A DNA stretch of 44,435 nucleotides, taken from positions 2,619,675-2,664,109 of the forward strand of contig NW_019091365.1 in assembly GCF_001949145.1 (NCBI RefSeq). Direction: 5' to 3'. This DNA comes from Acanthaster planci (Eukaryota; Echinodermata; Asteroidea; Valvatida; Acanthasteridae). Shown here piece by piece: positions 22,054-34,700 of the stretch. Numbering within the stretch: position 1 is the stretch's first letter; the number at the start of each line of letters is the position of its first letter. The translations under genes were made by a program, and so were the position numbers. The notes below the pieces were generated by a model. It searched no databases and was not told the DNA's origin. It saw only the letters and a program-made list of their open reading frames with translations.

Positions 22054-25000
22054 ATGAACCTCGCAAACCAGCCCGCAGACCCCAGCTCCAACCTCCTTTT
22101 CGTGAATTTTAACCAGGATTATACGTAAGCAATAAACAAATTTGCAGCTGTCGCTGGCCGTGCGTTGTGTACGACCATGGTACGACAGGGACGTGTCGCA
22201 GTACCGTGCATTGGGTTGATTGCCATTGCATTGGTATGGTGCTGAAATGTTTTTAGGCGAGAATTCTATATTGGACCATCACATTTTATCGAATATCATC
22301 AACAATTAAAAGGGGCACCTGAAAACATTAGGGGGATTTAGCGAGGGACATGAGTGATGACAATAATTTTAGTTAGGCTAACGTCATGTCAGGCCTATAA
22401 ATGATTTGTGAGCTTTTTTGCACATACAAATATTTGTATAGGCCTAGGACTGTCCAACCAACTTTCCCAGCATAGGGCCTATATCAACCTTTTCTCTTTG
22501 CCATTAGCTTACATGCTTTTCAAAAGCTCTTCCAGTGTTTGAAAAAAATGTTACATTTTTCTGTATTGACTAAGCCATGAGAATGAAAGTTTAGATTTGG
22601 GTCATTCCATGAGGTTGCAGCACACTTTGCTACATGGGATCTGTTAAAATGAACAGTTATTTCCCTGCATGTGGATTCCAAATTGACGTTATACATCTTG
22701 CAAGGCTGAATACACAGGTATGTGTTACTTTTACAGCTACTGTAGAGGTCATGACAGGTGGTAAAAGTTTTGGATGTAACAAGGACACCATCACAAATTG
22801 TGCCCCAATCTCATGGAATGACCCTTTTGCATTTGGAACATTTTGGAAAAGCATGAGGCTTTTTTCATTATTCATTAATTATTTTTAGCAAGATGGTATG
22901 CATATTGGCCGTGCACGGTGCATACCCAGTGCATATGCGTTTATCAGAGAAATTAATCGTTTGTGTAGTAGGCTAGGTGGGTACCTAGGTGTGTGTATTT
23001 TATACCCTTTTACTGCTGGCTTTATGATTTGGGATTTGAAATTTTTTGAAAGCTTTTTAGTGAAAATACTGAAATTTTTGGTAAATAATGAATTTTTGGG
23101 GCATGTTTTGGAGCATGCAGGCGATGGACGCAAATCTAAAACTTTAATTCTCGTGGCCCTAAGTAGTATTTAATATAGGTTTAACGGATATAAATTGGAA
23201 AACAATAAACCATCACAGGAAGCTCACTCTAAGTGTTGAACTCTGAGATAAAATTAAGGACTATATTGTTGACTTCTGCTCACCATGGAGGGTGTATCCA
23301 AAATATGATGTGTGAAAAAAAGGAAAAAAAATGTACCTTATACCCTGTAGCCATAACCTCCGAACAGTCTGCCAGGGACTACACTGGAAGTTGGCTGCAG
23401 AAGGCTACATGTATGTGGCAAAGGGAGAATTGACCGAAATTGCCTACAAATACATCAGTTGTGGCACATGCTACAGTATACAATGAAAGAGTTACATTGA
23501 ACGTACAGTGTGTGTAGGACAAAACAAGTTAGCAGTGAATAGTCAAAGTAATATATGTCGCAACTCGTTGTATTGTTTGTTCTCCATGCATCTTTCTTTC
23601 ATTCATTTGATATGTCTTTCAGTACGTACATGTACATGTAGATGTACAGATATGTTCCATTGAAGTGTCATAATTTTGCTCTATGCGTACATTCTCTATA
23701 CTGTTGTTGAATTTGTCTTTGTTTCATTTTACATACATGTAGTACCTACTCATCCCATCCTATTAGTATTTGTTTTCATATTTTTTCCTTTAATTTTGAA
23801 TTTGTTTATGTTTTTATATGTACATGTACTACATTTTATGGTTTCTTGATAAAGCTATAAAATGGCCCCCTCCTCTCTTTTTAAAAAGATGGGCCTACAC
23901 CTGTGCTTTTACTTCCAGTTGGCGTCACTTGGCTTCCCTCTCTGGTTTATAACATATGAAGAGAAGTCCCTTTTAGAATTTGAACTTAAGATTTCAGACA
24001 AGGCTGCCGGTGCATTGCTGAGGACCTTGTCTTTGCCTCAGGGAAGCTTGCAAGAATGTTGTCTTTATCAGGTTTTGAGTAAGCAGTGGTGTCTCTGTGC
24101 CACTTGCCGATAAAAAGAAGTGTAACCAGATATTCCCTACACATTTACTCTCGTTTTGCCCCCCTCTTCCTAGATCCCTGGCTGTTGGAGCTAAGACGGG
24201 GTTCAGGCTTTTTTCACTCACATCCGTCGATAAACTTGAACAGATTTATGAAAATGGTAATTGTTTCTAATTATATCAACCAGATAATTTGGCTTTAAAG
24301 GTGTCAGTGGTTTCAGGCTTGAAGGCTGATTTCTTCTTAAGCTGTTTGCAGACCATTGTAGTCATCAAGCCTTGTAGCGTGCAGTAATCTGTAATTACAT
24401 TACACAGCTATTAAATCAGCTACTTACTACTTGAACTTTCCTTACAACAAAGAGCAGGGCTTGGATTTGAAGTGAAATCTACTACCTGTAGGGCCAGCTG
24501 CTCCAAACTTCAGAAATATTTTCTTCACACTAACATCAAAAGAACACACACTTCCAGTTTGTTGTATTCATTAAATGTCAAAAATGAAATTCCTTAACAT
24601 TGTATTTGTGAAAATTTAAAGCTGAAATTCCTTCACATTGGTATGTATTGTTCATGCCACTTCCTGATGAGAAACATCTTTTCAAATCGACAGTTTAACA
24701 AATCTTCGTTGTTATGAAAAAAAAAATGGTCGTAGATTCGGAGGATATCTGCATTGTGGAGCGACTGTTCTCCAGCAGTCTTGTTGCTGTGGTCAGCCTG
24801 TCTGCCCCCCGCAAACTCAAAGTCTGCCACTTCAAGAAGGGCACAGAGATCTGTAACTACAGCTACTCCAACACCATCCTAGCTGTCAAGCTGAACAGAC
24901 GGGTGGGTAGGATTGTGATTGTTGATTCACTGATTCTAAAGACACAAGAATATATTGATATATCGTGGTACCAAATTTTTGTCTGTGGTGTATGACCGAA

Positions 25001-28000
25001 TTGAAAGCTTTGACAAATGACAATTTCAGGAATCAGAGGTCCAAGCTTGTGAGCAACACATCTTGTAATTGTGTGTGAACTCAGTGGTTAATCTTTCAAG
25101 AGATATACGTTTGAAAGGAAAGTTGAGAATAAACAGATGACAGCAACAGTTTCATATGGTGGCATGGGAAAGCAAGACCCAGTTCTTAATTGCAGGACAG
25201 GAATTTAACTTAACAAATTAATACAACACTGCAGTGTGTAATCCATTGGATGGTAATGCAAACCTGGATTGGGAACTTCGTAGTTTCTTTTTGCAAATTT
25301 ACAGAAGTTGAAAATCTTAAGTGCAATGTCAAGCCTAGCGCAGATTTATTTATTCTATCCTGGGTTGCTTATCCTATGGATGTAATTGAAAGGTAAATCA
25401 ACTCAGGATGGAGTACATTAGATTTGCACAAGGTTCAAGATCGCACTTCACAAAATCACTTCAGGATGGAAATGCTTAGTGACACCAATATTTGTGGATT
25501 TCTGTCAGCAGGACCGTGCATCTTAATGGTTTATCCAGCCTTGGCATTGTCTTGTTGCTGTATACATTACTTGTGAAGACACAGTGTGCACCAAGCAACA
25601 CTCCCCCCCCATCGGTAGAATGAATCGCACTTGCACACTTGTTCATGCCTGTACAATTTACTCATGATCTCAATGTGCAAAAACTCGGAGGATATTCATG
25701 TAGGTTCCTTGTGCCCCAACTGAACACTGAGTCAATTTGAAAAATTGAATATTGGAATTTTGAACCTGCTTGATCAAATATTATAATAATTGGTCTTACC
25801 AAGTTCCTAGAAGAACAAAAACGGTCAGTGGTGTGGGTGTAATGTTGCTCTGTCAAAGGGTTAACCTTGCTCTGCATCGTTGCTCGATTCACAGCGGCTG
25901 ATTGTGGCCTTGGAGGAGTCCCTGTACATCCACAACATCCGGGACATGAAGGTCTTGCACACCATCCGCGACACACCGCCCAACCCCCACGGCCTCTGCG
26001 CGCTGTCGGTCAACAACGACAATTGCTACCTGGCCTACCCAGGCAGCAGCCAGATCGGGGAGGTACAGATCTTTGACACGGTCAACCTACAGGCGGTCAC
26101 CATGATCCCAGCCCACGACAGCCCTCTGGCCGCGCTGACCTTTGATCACAGTGGAACCAAGCTTGCCACCGCTTCAGAAAAGGTACGGCATCCCACTTAC
26201 AAAATAGAAAAAGACTTGACTGTTTAGATATTGCCATATTTGTTTTTTGGACCCAATAACAGCAAAGTATCTCACCCCCACTGTACTTTCTTTTTACCTC
26301 TTTAAAGTTTTGAGCCTTTAACAAGTTTGCATAGTTATTTGTTTCAAATGCCAACCTTTGTAAAATGGCATCATTCACTAAAGCTAAGCATTGGAAACAG
26401 GAAATAAGAATTTGGAATCTTGGAGAAACTTTAATATCATTTGATAGGTTGGTTGTGGAAAATTTTGTTGGCGTTAATATGCGCTGTTCTGTTTGTGTCT
26501 CCAACTCCAGGGCACAGTAATTAGGGTATTTTCCATCCCAGATGGCAAGAAGTTATTTGAGTTCCGAAGAGGAGTCAAGAGGTATGTAGAGCTTGATTTG
26601 TTCAATCTGCTCTGGCTTAAAATCTCCTAAACCCCTCTTCTAATTTTATTTACAAATTTACATCTAATCCTAATAAGTTTGAAAACGTTAGAATAATTAT
26701 GATGTTTAATGTGAAACCCTTCCACAAAATCACATTTCTCTCAAAATTTGGGATAGTGGGATTTCAAACTGAGCATTTCATATGTATTTGTATTTCATAT
26801 TGTCATATTCAAGTAATTTGCATCTTTTGACTTCTTCATTGTACAGATGTGTTAGTATAAGCTCCCTTGCCTTCAGCTCGGATTCAATGTTCCTGTGTGC
26901 ATCCAGTAACACAGAGACTGTCCACATCTTCAAATTGGAGGTACCCAAAGAAAAGTAAGTCTGTGGAATTGACACAGTAAATTTGAAGCATTTATCCACG
27001 TGTACTGCTGGACACATTTGTCTTATCTCCTTAACCCTACCCTTCCCCAACCACACAGAATTAAACAGTAGTAAAGTGTTTAATTCTATGGGGATAGGTC
27101 TGGTAGGCCCATAGCAGCTGGCATTTGCTTTGGGTTTGGCATACCTCAGAAAAACAAAGTCCAACAGCCTTTGAGCACAAAGTCCCATATGAGTGTTTAA
27201 CTTTGTGTGAATGGGGAAGAATAGGGCCAGCAACCCTTGGGGGGGGTTAGGGTTAAAGTACATGTAGAACGTAATGCATGTACCATTAATTGTTTGTGGT
27301 CAGAAGTATAGGCCCAAGGACATGTATTACAAAGCTAATTACTATTGTGGACTGAGTTTGTGACTTTTGTCTAGTTATTTTTCTGGAGACATAGCCTTAT
27401 GATTTGGGTTTGTAGCTCCTGACCATAATAATGAGTGCATTTGTGTAGGTCTGTCTCATTGGATGCCATCTTTGTAGGAAAATTGCAACTGCCTTTACAA
27501 TGGCTACAGGTGCGTGTGTGTTCGTGGTTTGTAAAATGTTCTGAACTTGTGGGCGTGCGGATCCAAATATATTCAAAATACGGCGCCGCCGATGGGCATT
27601 AAGAAAATTGGAAACAAACAATGCCGATGCACGTGGCAATCTGTAGGAGGTGATGTCATATTTGAGAGAGACCTATCGCCAAATTACCAGAGGACACAAG
27701 GCTCTTACCATTGTTATACCTGCTCACTGGGACACAGACGTGCCTAAAACCATCTTAGCTCCCTGTGGAGAGTTTACAGCTCAATGCTGCTATTTCTGGT
27801 GCAAACGGCCAGTCAAAAATAACAGCAATCTCTACTCGACACAGGTACCCACTTAAACTCCTAGTTGGAGAGAGGCAGGTGGGAATAAAGGCAGTGTTTG
27901 TTTCACACTGATCTGGATCATGATCAGTGATCTATCATTTGTTAACAGACACCAAAACTTGCCTAATGGATGGTGCGAATCAGATCCGTGTGAAAAAAAA

Positions 28001-31000
28001 CAGGCCCAAAATGACTCCCAGGGTCATAACATGTTAGCCAGCAGCTGGATTCGAACCTCCCCCCCGACCCTATGTTTGTGGGTTGCAGCCCCTAACCACC
28101 AGGCCTCTTGCCGCCAAGGGTTGGGGTTGGGGGTTCAAATCAAGCAATTGGTATGACAACATGTTGTGATCTTGGGCGAGCCACTTTACCCCTGTGTGCC
28201 TTTTACCACTCAGGAGTAAATGGGTAACTGACTACTTTCAGGAATATTCAGAAGTACATCTGATGAGTAGAATAATGATAATACGTTGCACCTCTTGAAA
28301 AGAAAAATCCAGATATTGTCAGACATTGAGCACTTTTTAAGTGCTCTGATGTTTTCTTTTTGGCTTACTTGAATGCAGATCCACAGAGGAGCCCACAAGT
28401 TGGATGGGATATCTGGGCAAGGCCTTGATGACCCCAGCCAACTACCTACCTTCTCAGGTCACCGAGGTCTTCAACCAGGGCAGGGCCTTTGCCACTGTCA
28501 AGCTGCCGTTCTCTGGTCTCAAGAACGTCTGTGCTCTTGCCAAGTAAGGCTTGAACTGCTATGCAGGGCTCACCGTCAGAGGTTGCACTTGATTCAGCAC
28601 GCTATTTTTTTAAAGGCGAACAGTGTGGAATTGAGTGGTATGCGAGCCAGTATGCTCAACTGATTTTGTACCCATTCAGTCGAGAAATCAATCAAATTGC
28701 CTTGTGTGTGTCAAGTTTGCATCTGTTGTTGGAGTTCTCTAAATTCTTGTCAGGGCCATGGTAATTGAAGGAATGGTTGCCCAATCATGCAGTTGAACTT
28801 CAGAAAATAAATTAGATTGTCATTTTAGGAATGGGTGGAGTCAAACATACAAGTAGGTCCTTCACTGTCAGTGTCAGTCAACATCCTTTGTCAGTTCCAG
28901 TTATTTCCACTCGTTCATCACTGATCAGGATGGAATTTCAACCTCCCATTTCTACAGTATATCCAAGCCTAGAGTTCTTGTTGCAGCAGCCGATGGCTTT
29001 TTGTACATATACAACCTAGATCCAGTGGATGGTGGTGACTGTACACTACTCAAGCAGCACAGGTAAGAAGCTCTCTGTTGTATTGTTATGAAGATGACAA
29101 AGGCATAATCCACGTCTTGTAATTTTATTGTTGACTGGTTCTGCTAGGTTCACCTTTTCACAAATTTCAAGCCCTTCTGTGATTTGTTGAAGGAAGGTAC
29201 AATCAGGATACAAGACAAGACGGATGTTTGGTGATATATAGGGGAGTTCCCTCGAAGAGATGCCCAGAGGGTCGTTTGGCTAATTTAGAAATTGAAATGT
29301 TTCGGTTCAAGGCATTAACCAGTTGCTGCCGGGTGGATTTTTCTTGAGGTAGACAAGATGCTGGCTTATTTTCATGATTTTCCATTTTCAAAGTTCTTCA
29401 AAAATTCATCATTTCATTTAATGGCCGTTTATACCAAAATGAAGGACTCTTTGGGCACTATTCTGAAGCTGACAGGTAAAATTCATTGACTCCTGAATAT
29501 TTCAGCCAGGCCTGCAGCCTTGGAAAAAGAGCCCAGATTGTGCGATGTTACGTAAGATTCTTTTGTTCACGAAACCGGCACAGTGCACTGCTGACCTCTT
29601 TTCAATAGGGGCCAGATTAGCGTGCAGCAGTGCTGTGTGGCTCATTGCTGCAATGGGGGAGAGCTTTTGTCCCCGGTGGTAATCCGCTCGCTCTAAATGC
29701 CTCAAACTATGGTATACTGTTTCAAAACAAGGCTCGATTTTCTCCACTATTGAGAGCGAAAAAATGTTGGTAATGCCCAGCAGCTCAGTCTTTTGTGCTG
29801 AGCACGGTCTTTTGTTATAAGGCCCAACTCTTTTGTCCCGTTCCGGGCTTCCCTGCTCTGAATATAAAGCCTATGTACTCGAAAACTGGTCGCCCGGCAA
29901 GAAGTGATTAAGTAACCATTTCACTGACTTAAAATTTGTTAGTAACTGTGATTTCTGGATCCTCGAAATGAGCCTTAAGTACATACTTTATGTTTTATAT
30001 GTGCCCAACCTTCAAAGCTTTTTATTCTGATAATTACTGATTGACTTTCTAATATTACAGTCATTATTTGGCAGTTAATTTCCATTATGCCAGACGTGCC
30101 AAAAAGCCTCTACTTAGAAGTTGTGGGGACATGCAATTCATTTTCTCAGGTCGAGCCACCTTTTTTCAATTTCAATTTTAGATTGGATGGCCAAGTGGAA
30201 GGAGCCGAGGGCGGCCATCTTGCCAGCAGTGGCAGTGGTGGGATAGCATCAGGACACACTGCCACAGCAGCATCTGACCAGCCGGCCAGCAGTAGCGGCA
30301 GGCCATATCCAGGGGCAGCTTCATTCGCAGCAGCGGCTGCAGCAGGAGCCAGGCAGGAGCCGCTGTCCTCGTCTCCTCACCGATCACCTGCCAGAGGTTG
30401 GCCACAGATCTCTACTTTTTGATGCCATGTTGCACATAAGAAAACCTTCCGACATGGCTAAAGCAGGTTTTGCATGAGTGCAAATTAACCCTTATAATCC
30501 TAATAATCCTTAGTCCTCCAACTATATGATGATTTTGCACATATCCTGGGGGTCGGGTTTGAATTATGAATGTCAGAGATTACATTGGCCACATTTTAAA
30601 CAATCAACTCAAGTTCCTAGGTCTTTTTGCATCATTGCTGGGTCACCTAATTCAGTGTAAGCCTTGTGCCAGCAGTCCCCAGCCCTGGGAGGGCCTGAGA
30701 GAATGTCATTTGGCATCTCAGATGTACATTTAAGCTGTAAAAGAGTTTGTCTTGGATCATGTGATAATAGCAACACTGTATGTCTTGACACACAACTTCC
30801 GACCTTGAGGCAGGGTTGGTCAGTCGGGGAGGGGGGAAAGAGGGTAAAAAAGGCAGAAGTTTATCATTTTGTTCTGGGTAGGAAATATCAGACAGAGTCG
30901 GCATAAAAGAGTTTTTTCTTCGGTCAGAATCGAAATTAAGGGTTGGTCAAAAATGAGAACCATAGAATCACCTACAGATGGCCTGATACTCCGGCTTACA

Positions 31001-31248
31001 TTTGTGCAAGTGAAATGCAGCCAAGATTTAATGCACAGAGGGTGTGAGTCACGCTTTGACTTTGAATGGGTCTGTTTATGTTGACAGGAAGCCCAGCACG
31101 GCAGACCCACGATGCAGGTGCCAGTGATCTCCTAGGGGCAGCCGCTGAGGAAACACACCCCTACGACCCCCAGGCTGGACTGAACACGCTCCGACTCGAC
31201 GACGACAATGAATTTCCTCCAATGACGCACCACACTGACTCGCCCTAG
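22054..31248 (+). CDS. WIPI2: WD-repeat phosphoinositide-interacting protein 2 (WIPI2/Atg18-type PROPPIN), complete, 477 aa
   Basis: Ten exons: 22054-22124, 24174-24256, 24736-24902, 25895-26182, 26511-26581, 26847-26954, 28379-28543, 28958-29062, 30182-30396, 31088-31248 (1434 nt, all in frame, stop TAG). The start is fixed by MNLANQ, closely matching the vertebrate WIPI2 start MNLASQ. The protein is a seven-bladed beta-propeller. Exon 3 encodes [19 protein letters not shown] and [19 protein letters not shown], and exon 4 encodes [19 protein letters not shown]. The lipid-binding FRRG motif sits at residues 221-224 (exon 5). WIPI2 binds PI3P on the phagophore and recruits ATG16L1. The C-terminal tail (exon 9) is a Gly/Ser/Ala-rich low-complexity stretch unlike the vertebrate tail. 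The last exon ends [12 protein letters not shown], close to the vertebrate LRLDEDSEHPPM. Vertebrate WIPI1 and WIPI2 probably both descend from this type of gene. The exon 3 acceptor has a weak pyrimidine tract. Confidence 0.96.
22599..22824. mobile_element. MITE with GGGTCATTCCATGAG ends, copy 1 (WIPI2 intron 1)
   Basis: This 226-bp element begins with GGGTCATTCCATGAGGTTG and ends with its inverse. It is flanked by ATTT and TTTT, fitting a 4-bp target duplication with one change. Copy 2 lies at 37750-37996 in the opposite orientation. No transposase is present. Confidence 0.8.
27029..27256. mobile_element. Inverted-repeat element in WIPI2 intron 6
   Basis: The left end TTAACCCTACC...CTTCCCCA...CACACA is matched, inverted, by the right end TTAACCCTAACC...CTTCCCCATTCACACA. 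The inner part also carries direct similarity around GTGTTTAA. It is probably an old MITE; the boundaries are approximate. Confidence 0.45.
27720..28112 (-). mobile_element. tRNA-derived SINE in WIPI2 intron 6, minus orientation, interrupted
   Basis: On the minus strand it has an A-box-like TGGTTAGGGGCTG and an exact B box in GGTTCGAATCC, then the same body as the SINE at 16481-16822 (TAGGAGTTTAAGTGGGTACC; GCTAAGATGG). The body is split by an inserted inverted-repeat sequence at about 27895-28002. Confidence 0.75.
27895..28002. mobile_element. Small inverted-repeat element nested inside the SINE
   Basis: About 108 bp interrupt the SINE body just where the uninterrupted SINE copy continues. 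Arms TTTCACACTGATCTG (27901-27915) and CAGATCCGTGTGAAA (27981-27995) are inverted repeats with one mismatch over 15 bp. The exact ends and target duplication are not clear. Confidence 0.6.
28113..28300 (+). mobile_element. Second SINE fragment, plus orientation, head-to-head with the first
   Basis: B-box-like GGGTTCAAATC near 28132 is followed by CTTGGGCGAGCCACTTTACC and CTCAGGAGTAAATGGGTAAC, the same body blocks as the other SINE copies, but on the plus strand. The tRNA-like 5' part ahead of the B box seems missing. It ends shortly before WIPI2 exon 7. Confidence 0.6.
29063..30181. other. WIPI2 intron 8, no known feature
   Basis: The intron is 1.1 kb. The stretch 29500-29860 is more GC-rich than its surroundings, contains the phrase TCTTTTGT several times (TCTTTTGTGCTGAGCAC, TCTTTTGTTATAAGGC, TCTTTTGTCCCG), and has an 81-codon open frame on the minus strand. 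It may be an unrecognised repeat. Confidence 0.4.
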
Positions 31249-32640
31249 TGCCTTGCGCACTCGTGAAGGCACTTCTGCACTTCCCCCAAATTTCCAACTT
31301 GACCACTTGCATTTACAGCGTGAAAAACTGCCAAATCTTTTGCAAGGGAGCACCACTTGTTGAGTCAATGGATCCCATTCCTAGAAGAGAACAGAAAAAT
31401 GAGCGGTGTATTTTTTTAATTACTCCATGGATGAGGAATGCATGTCTCTGGAGCTAACTTCACATTACCGCATTGCACAGATTTCAAGCTGCGTTATAGC
31501 GCATACTGGCTGTCATTTCAGTAACAGTCATGTCAGTGGCAATTTAATGCTGTTAAACCGATTGCAAGGGTTTGTTCGTGAAGCACGCACAGCCATAATG
31601 GAAGTTGTGTGAAATTGTGACTAATTGTAAAATGTCCTAACTGCACACATACACATACAAAAACAAGGTACTTTGTTGAAATACATTGAATCTCTGCACT
31701 GCAGCTGCTTTTGCTCCCGACCAGTTCAGTACACACACACCTGCATTTTCTGTGTGTTGCTGCTTTTTCTTTCCAGGAAGTTATGGTGTACAAAATACAG
31801 TGAAACGAGAGGAGTTTGTACAGAGTTTTAATGCTGAATTTCAGAGCCGGCAATGTAAAAAAGTTTCAGTTGGGATCATTTTCATATGCTATGATTTTTC
31901 TTGTCCAAGTGATTCGCTTGAAAAAAATGTGATGTTTTATCTGTTCTAATTTAAACAAAAATATGGTGAAATACAATATGGTGAAAACGCTCTTGAAGGT
32001 ACCTATATGTATAACCTTTTACAAGTTCAGAATTTATTGAACAATCAGATTTATTAACGAGTACTGTTTAGCTGATTAGATTAGATGTGCTATTTGCTCA
32101 AGAAAAGATTTTAAAGAATTTTTTAATGGATGTGACTTGGAGTTTACTGTCATCCTCCTGGCTTTTTTTTCTCTTTTTGATCGAAGTAAAAAGGGCTCAC
32201 GCAGATGGCCACAACAAGCAGTGTTACGTTTTGACATTTGCAGAATTATTTCATGTTCTTATTCATCTAAGTGTCAGCCTTTGTAAGTATGTACAGGATT
32301 TGTCCAGTTGCCACTCATCAACACAATCATTGATAAAACATAAAAGCACAACCCTGTCTAATTCAACTGAATGAACTTTCCAGTAAAATCCTACTAACTG
32401 AGTCCTAATGACGTCTTCTGACAGACTGAGTCGAAAAAAAACACTTGGGTTTTCAGTTTGGATAGCTCATATGGATGAAAAATAGACACCACTGTCTATA
32501 TGCCAACAACGTTTCATTTTCTCTTATTTACACTGTGCAAATTCTTTGCCAAAGTTTACAGATTGACGACTTTTCCCAGGTGCAGCCATATGCCAAAGTA
32601 AAACCACTACTAAATAAACATGCTTTGAAACACAAAATCT
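31249..32640 (+). other. Probable 3' UTR of WIPI2
   Basis: After the stop codon at 31246-31248 there is no further coding similarity. The first AATAAA that I see downstream is at 32613-32618, giving a UTR of about 1.4 kb if used. Another is at 33031-33036. The choice is inference. Confidence 0.35.
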
Positions 32641-33182
32641 GCATTCCCACAACTGAAGAATGAGAAGGCCACACCTCTGAGGGAGGAAACACCGTCGGAC
32701 ATGTTCCTTTTCTCATTTGTGGAATTGCAAAATTTAATGTATTCGCCATTTAACAAGGAATAATAGCTTTCTAATCATATGAGATAAGATTACCCAACCT
32801 ACTGATCCTTTTCTTATTGTAAATGCTGACCTCAAACATCGCTGCACTTGGTTGGAAATTTGAAATGAGCTAAATAATGAAAATGTAAATATTGTAATCT
32901 ATACATGTGTTTGAATAGAACTAATAACCAATTACCGGTCAATTAAACGTTCAAAAAGTGAATATGACTAACGCCAACCTTCCAATGTAAGTTTAAAGAC
33001 CAACACAGAAAACAAATTCACTTTAAGGAAAATAAAATTTTATGCCCCCCCAAAAAAAACCCCCACAAAGTTTGGCCTCCACTCCAAAAACTTGGCTCTG
33101 AACGTGCCCTTTGCAAGTGCCTAGCCTGGATTTTGTGTGCCCGGGGCAAACTACAAATTTGTTCCGAATACGATGTATTATT

Positions 33183-33392
33183 CAGTGGCGTGGGGCTTCT
33201 TGGGGGTACGTGCCCTCCCCCCGATAAATTCCAGGTGCCCCCCAATGAAAAAAAAAACCAGATGAATGGATATTGAACAAGGCTAACAAAAACTTAACCC
33301 CCAAAAACACACCACTGAAAGCTGGTGCCTCCCATAAGATGCTTGTGCCCCTTTGTGCCCCCCCCCTCAGTAAAATCCTAGCTACGCCACTG
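33183..33392. mobile_element. Inverted-repeat element with CAGTGGCGT ends
   Basis: The left end is CAGTGGCGTGGGGC; the right end, inverted, is CAGTGGCGTAGCTAGGAT. The body is rich in GTGCCCC runs. CAGTGGCGTAGC-type ends are common on non-autonomous DNA elements in invertebrates. Clear target duplications are not visible. Confidence 0.6.
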
Positions 33393-33864
33393 AATCCATC
33401 ACTCGTTGGTTCTCCAGCCCGATGCAACCTCCTTGGCTATAATACAAACCACAGAAGTTTCAAGATGATACGTGAGATATCGAGAATACGCAAACTGAAA
33501 CGCGCATGAACTCTGAACCAAACTTCATCTCTTACTCATTGCACGGTTGCCCCGATATTATTTTATGGTCTTTCTAGCTATACAAGCAAGGTGTTATGGG
33601 GTGTTCTCAATTTTCGCACTGAAGTGATAAGGTCTTTTCTCAGTGTGAAAAAAGAATAAAATTCCATTTTTCCCCCCAGACACAGAACAGACACAAAAGT
33701 GAAATAAAATTCAATGAAAACAATGCTATGAGTAGTTTTCCCTCTAAATCTGTTTTCAAGGATATTGATGTAGGATCTCATTCATTTATTAGAGGAAAAG
33801 GATGGATTTTCTTGGGAAGATTTTTTTCAAACTAAATTTCAAGATGTCGCCAATGTAGTGTGGT

Positions 33865-33916
33865 CATTGATCTCCGTTATAAAGACTTTATAAAGTCTTT
33901 ATAATGGAGATCAATG
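33865..33916. repeat. 52-bp loopless inverted repeat
   Basis: The arms 33865-33890 and 33891-33916 are reverse complements over 26 bp with one mismatch (CTCCGTTATAAAGAC against GTCTTTATAATGGAG). It lies just left of the repeat array at 33985-34700 and may be an end of that structure. Confidence 0.85.
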
Positions 33917-33984
33917 AGTAGCGTTCATTCATTGATCAGTATTCAAGATGCTAATGTAGGGAGCTCAGTAACACACCTGAAAAT

Positions 33985-34700
33985 TTCCATTCAGCCAGGT
34001 AACGGTTATGAAACATTTTTCTTTTTTTCTTCTGGGCGATCAACAGTCAACAACATCCTAACTCCCCCTTTAACCAGCCAATAGGGTAAGCAAGCATTTG
34101 TGTAAGTGTATATACAACTGACTTTACACTGAGCCCGCTAACGGTGAACGCAGCATTGCCTAATAACTAATTGACACCGAGCCAGCTAACGGTCCAAAAT
34201 GCTTTTGCCTAACTTTCTACGGAGCATGACGCCCAACGGTCAGGAAATATTTTGCCTAACTCTCCATTGAACGAGCGGTCTGGAAACGTGCCTAACTATC
34301 ATGTAAGAAGTGTTTGCCGAACTTGCACTGAGATAAACAAAAATAGTACAAGTATTGCCATACTTTCTCAGTTTAAAGAAGACCATAGACCTGGAGGAGA
34401 AAAACAACAAGTCATTCATCATGCGTTATGTCCCTTTTTTCCGTTATACATCTCAGCTGAAAACTCGCCCAAGTCCGTGAAAATTTTGACAAAATTGCTC
34501 AGAGCCTGGCACTGGGCTGGCCCTGTGGAAAGTTAGGCAAACATCTTCTGACCGTCATCATCTGTTCGGCAAGTTAGGCAAATATTATATCACGACCAGT
34601 AGCTTGCTCATTGGAAATGGAGGCAAATCAATTCGCGGAAGTACATTGGCTCCTCATTGGAAAACTGGAAAAATTGTTTCATTACTGTTATTTGTGGCTT
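33985..34700. repeat. Degenerate array of a TTTGCCTAACTTTCC unit, inverted on its right side
   Basis: On the left (33985-34380), six or seven diverged units of roughly 26-50 bp follow the pattern TAACTTTCCACTGAGC, then GCTAACGGTC, then GAAAT and TTTTGCC. On the right (about 34525-34700), two or three units of the same type run in the opposite orientation (AGTTAGGCAAACATC, CAAGTTAGGCAAATATT, ATGGAGGCAAATC). About 150 bp without clear units lie between. No coding capacity is seen. Confidence 0.65.

Noticed and set aside
22634-22888. Similar open frames inside both GGGTCATT-type MITE copies ([15 protein letters not shown] and [15 protein letters not shown])
   Set aside because: The shared frame follows from DNA homology of short elements. 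The copies differ by indels and the products match no transposase.
26778-27263. 161-codon open frame on the minus strand
   Set aside because: It runs antisense across WIPI2 exon 6 and an inverted-repeat element, with no family resemblance.
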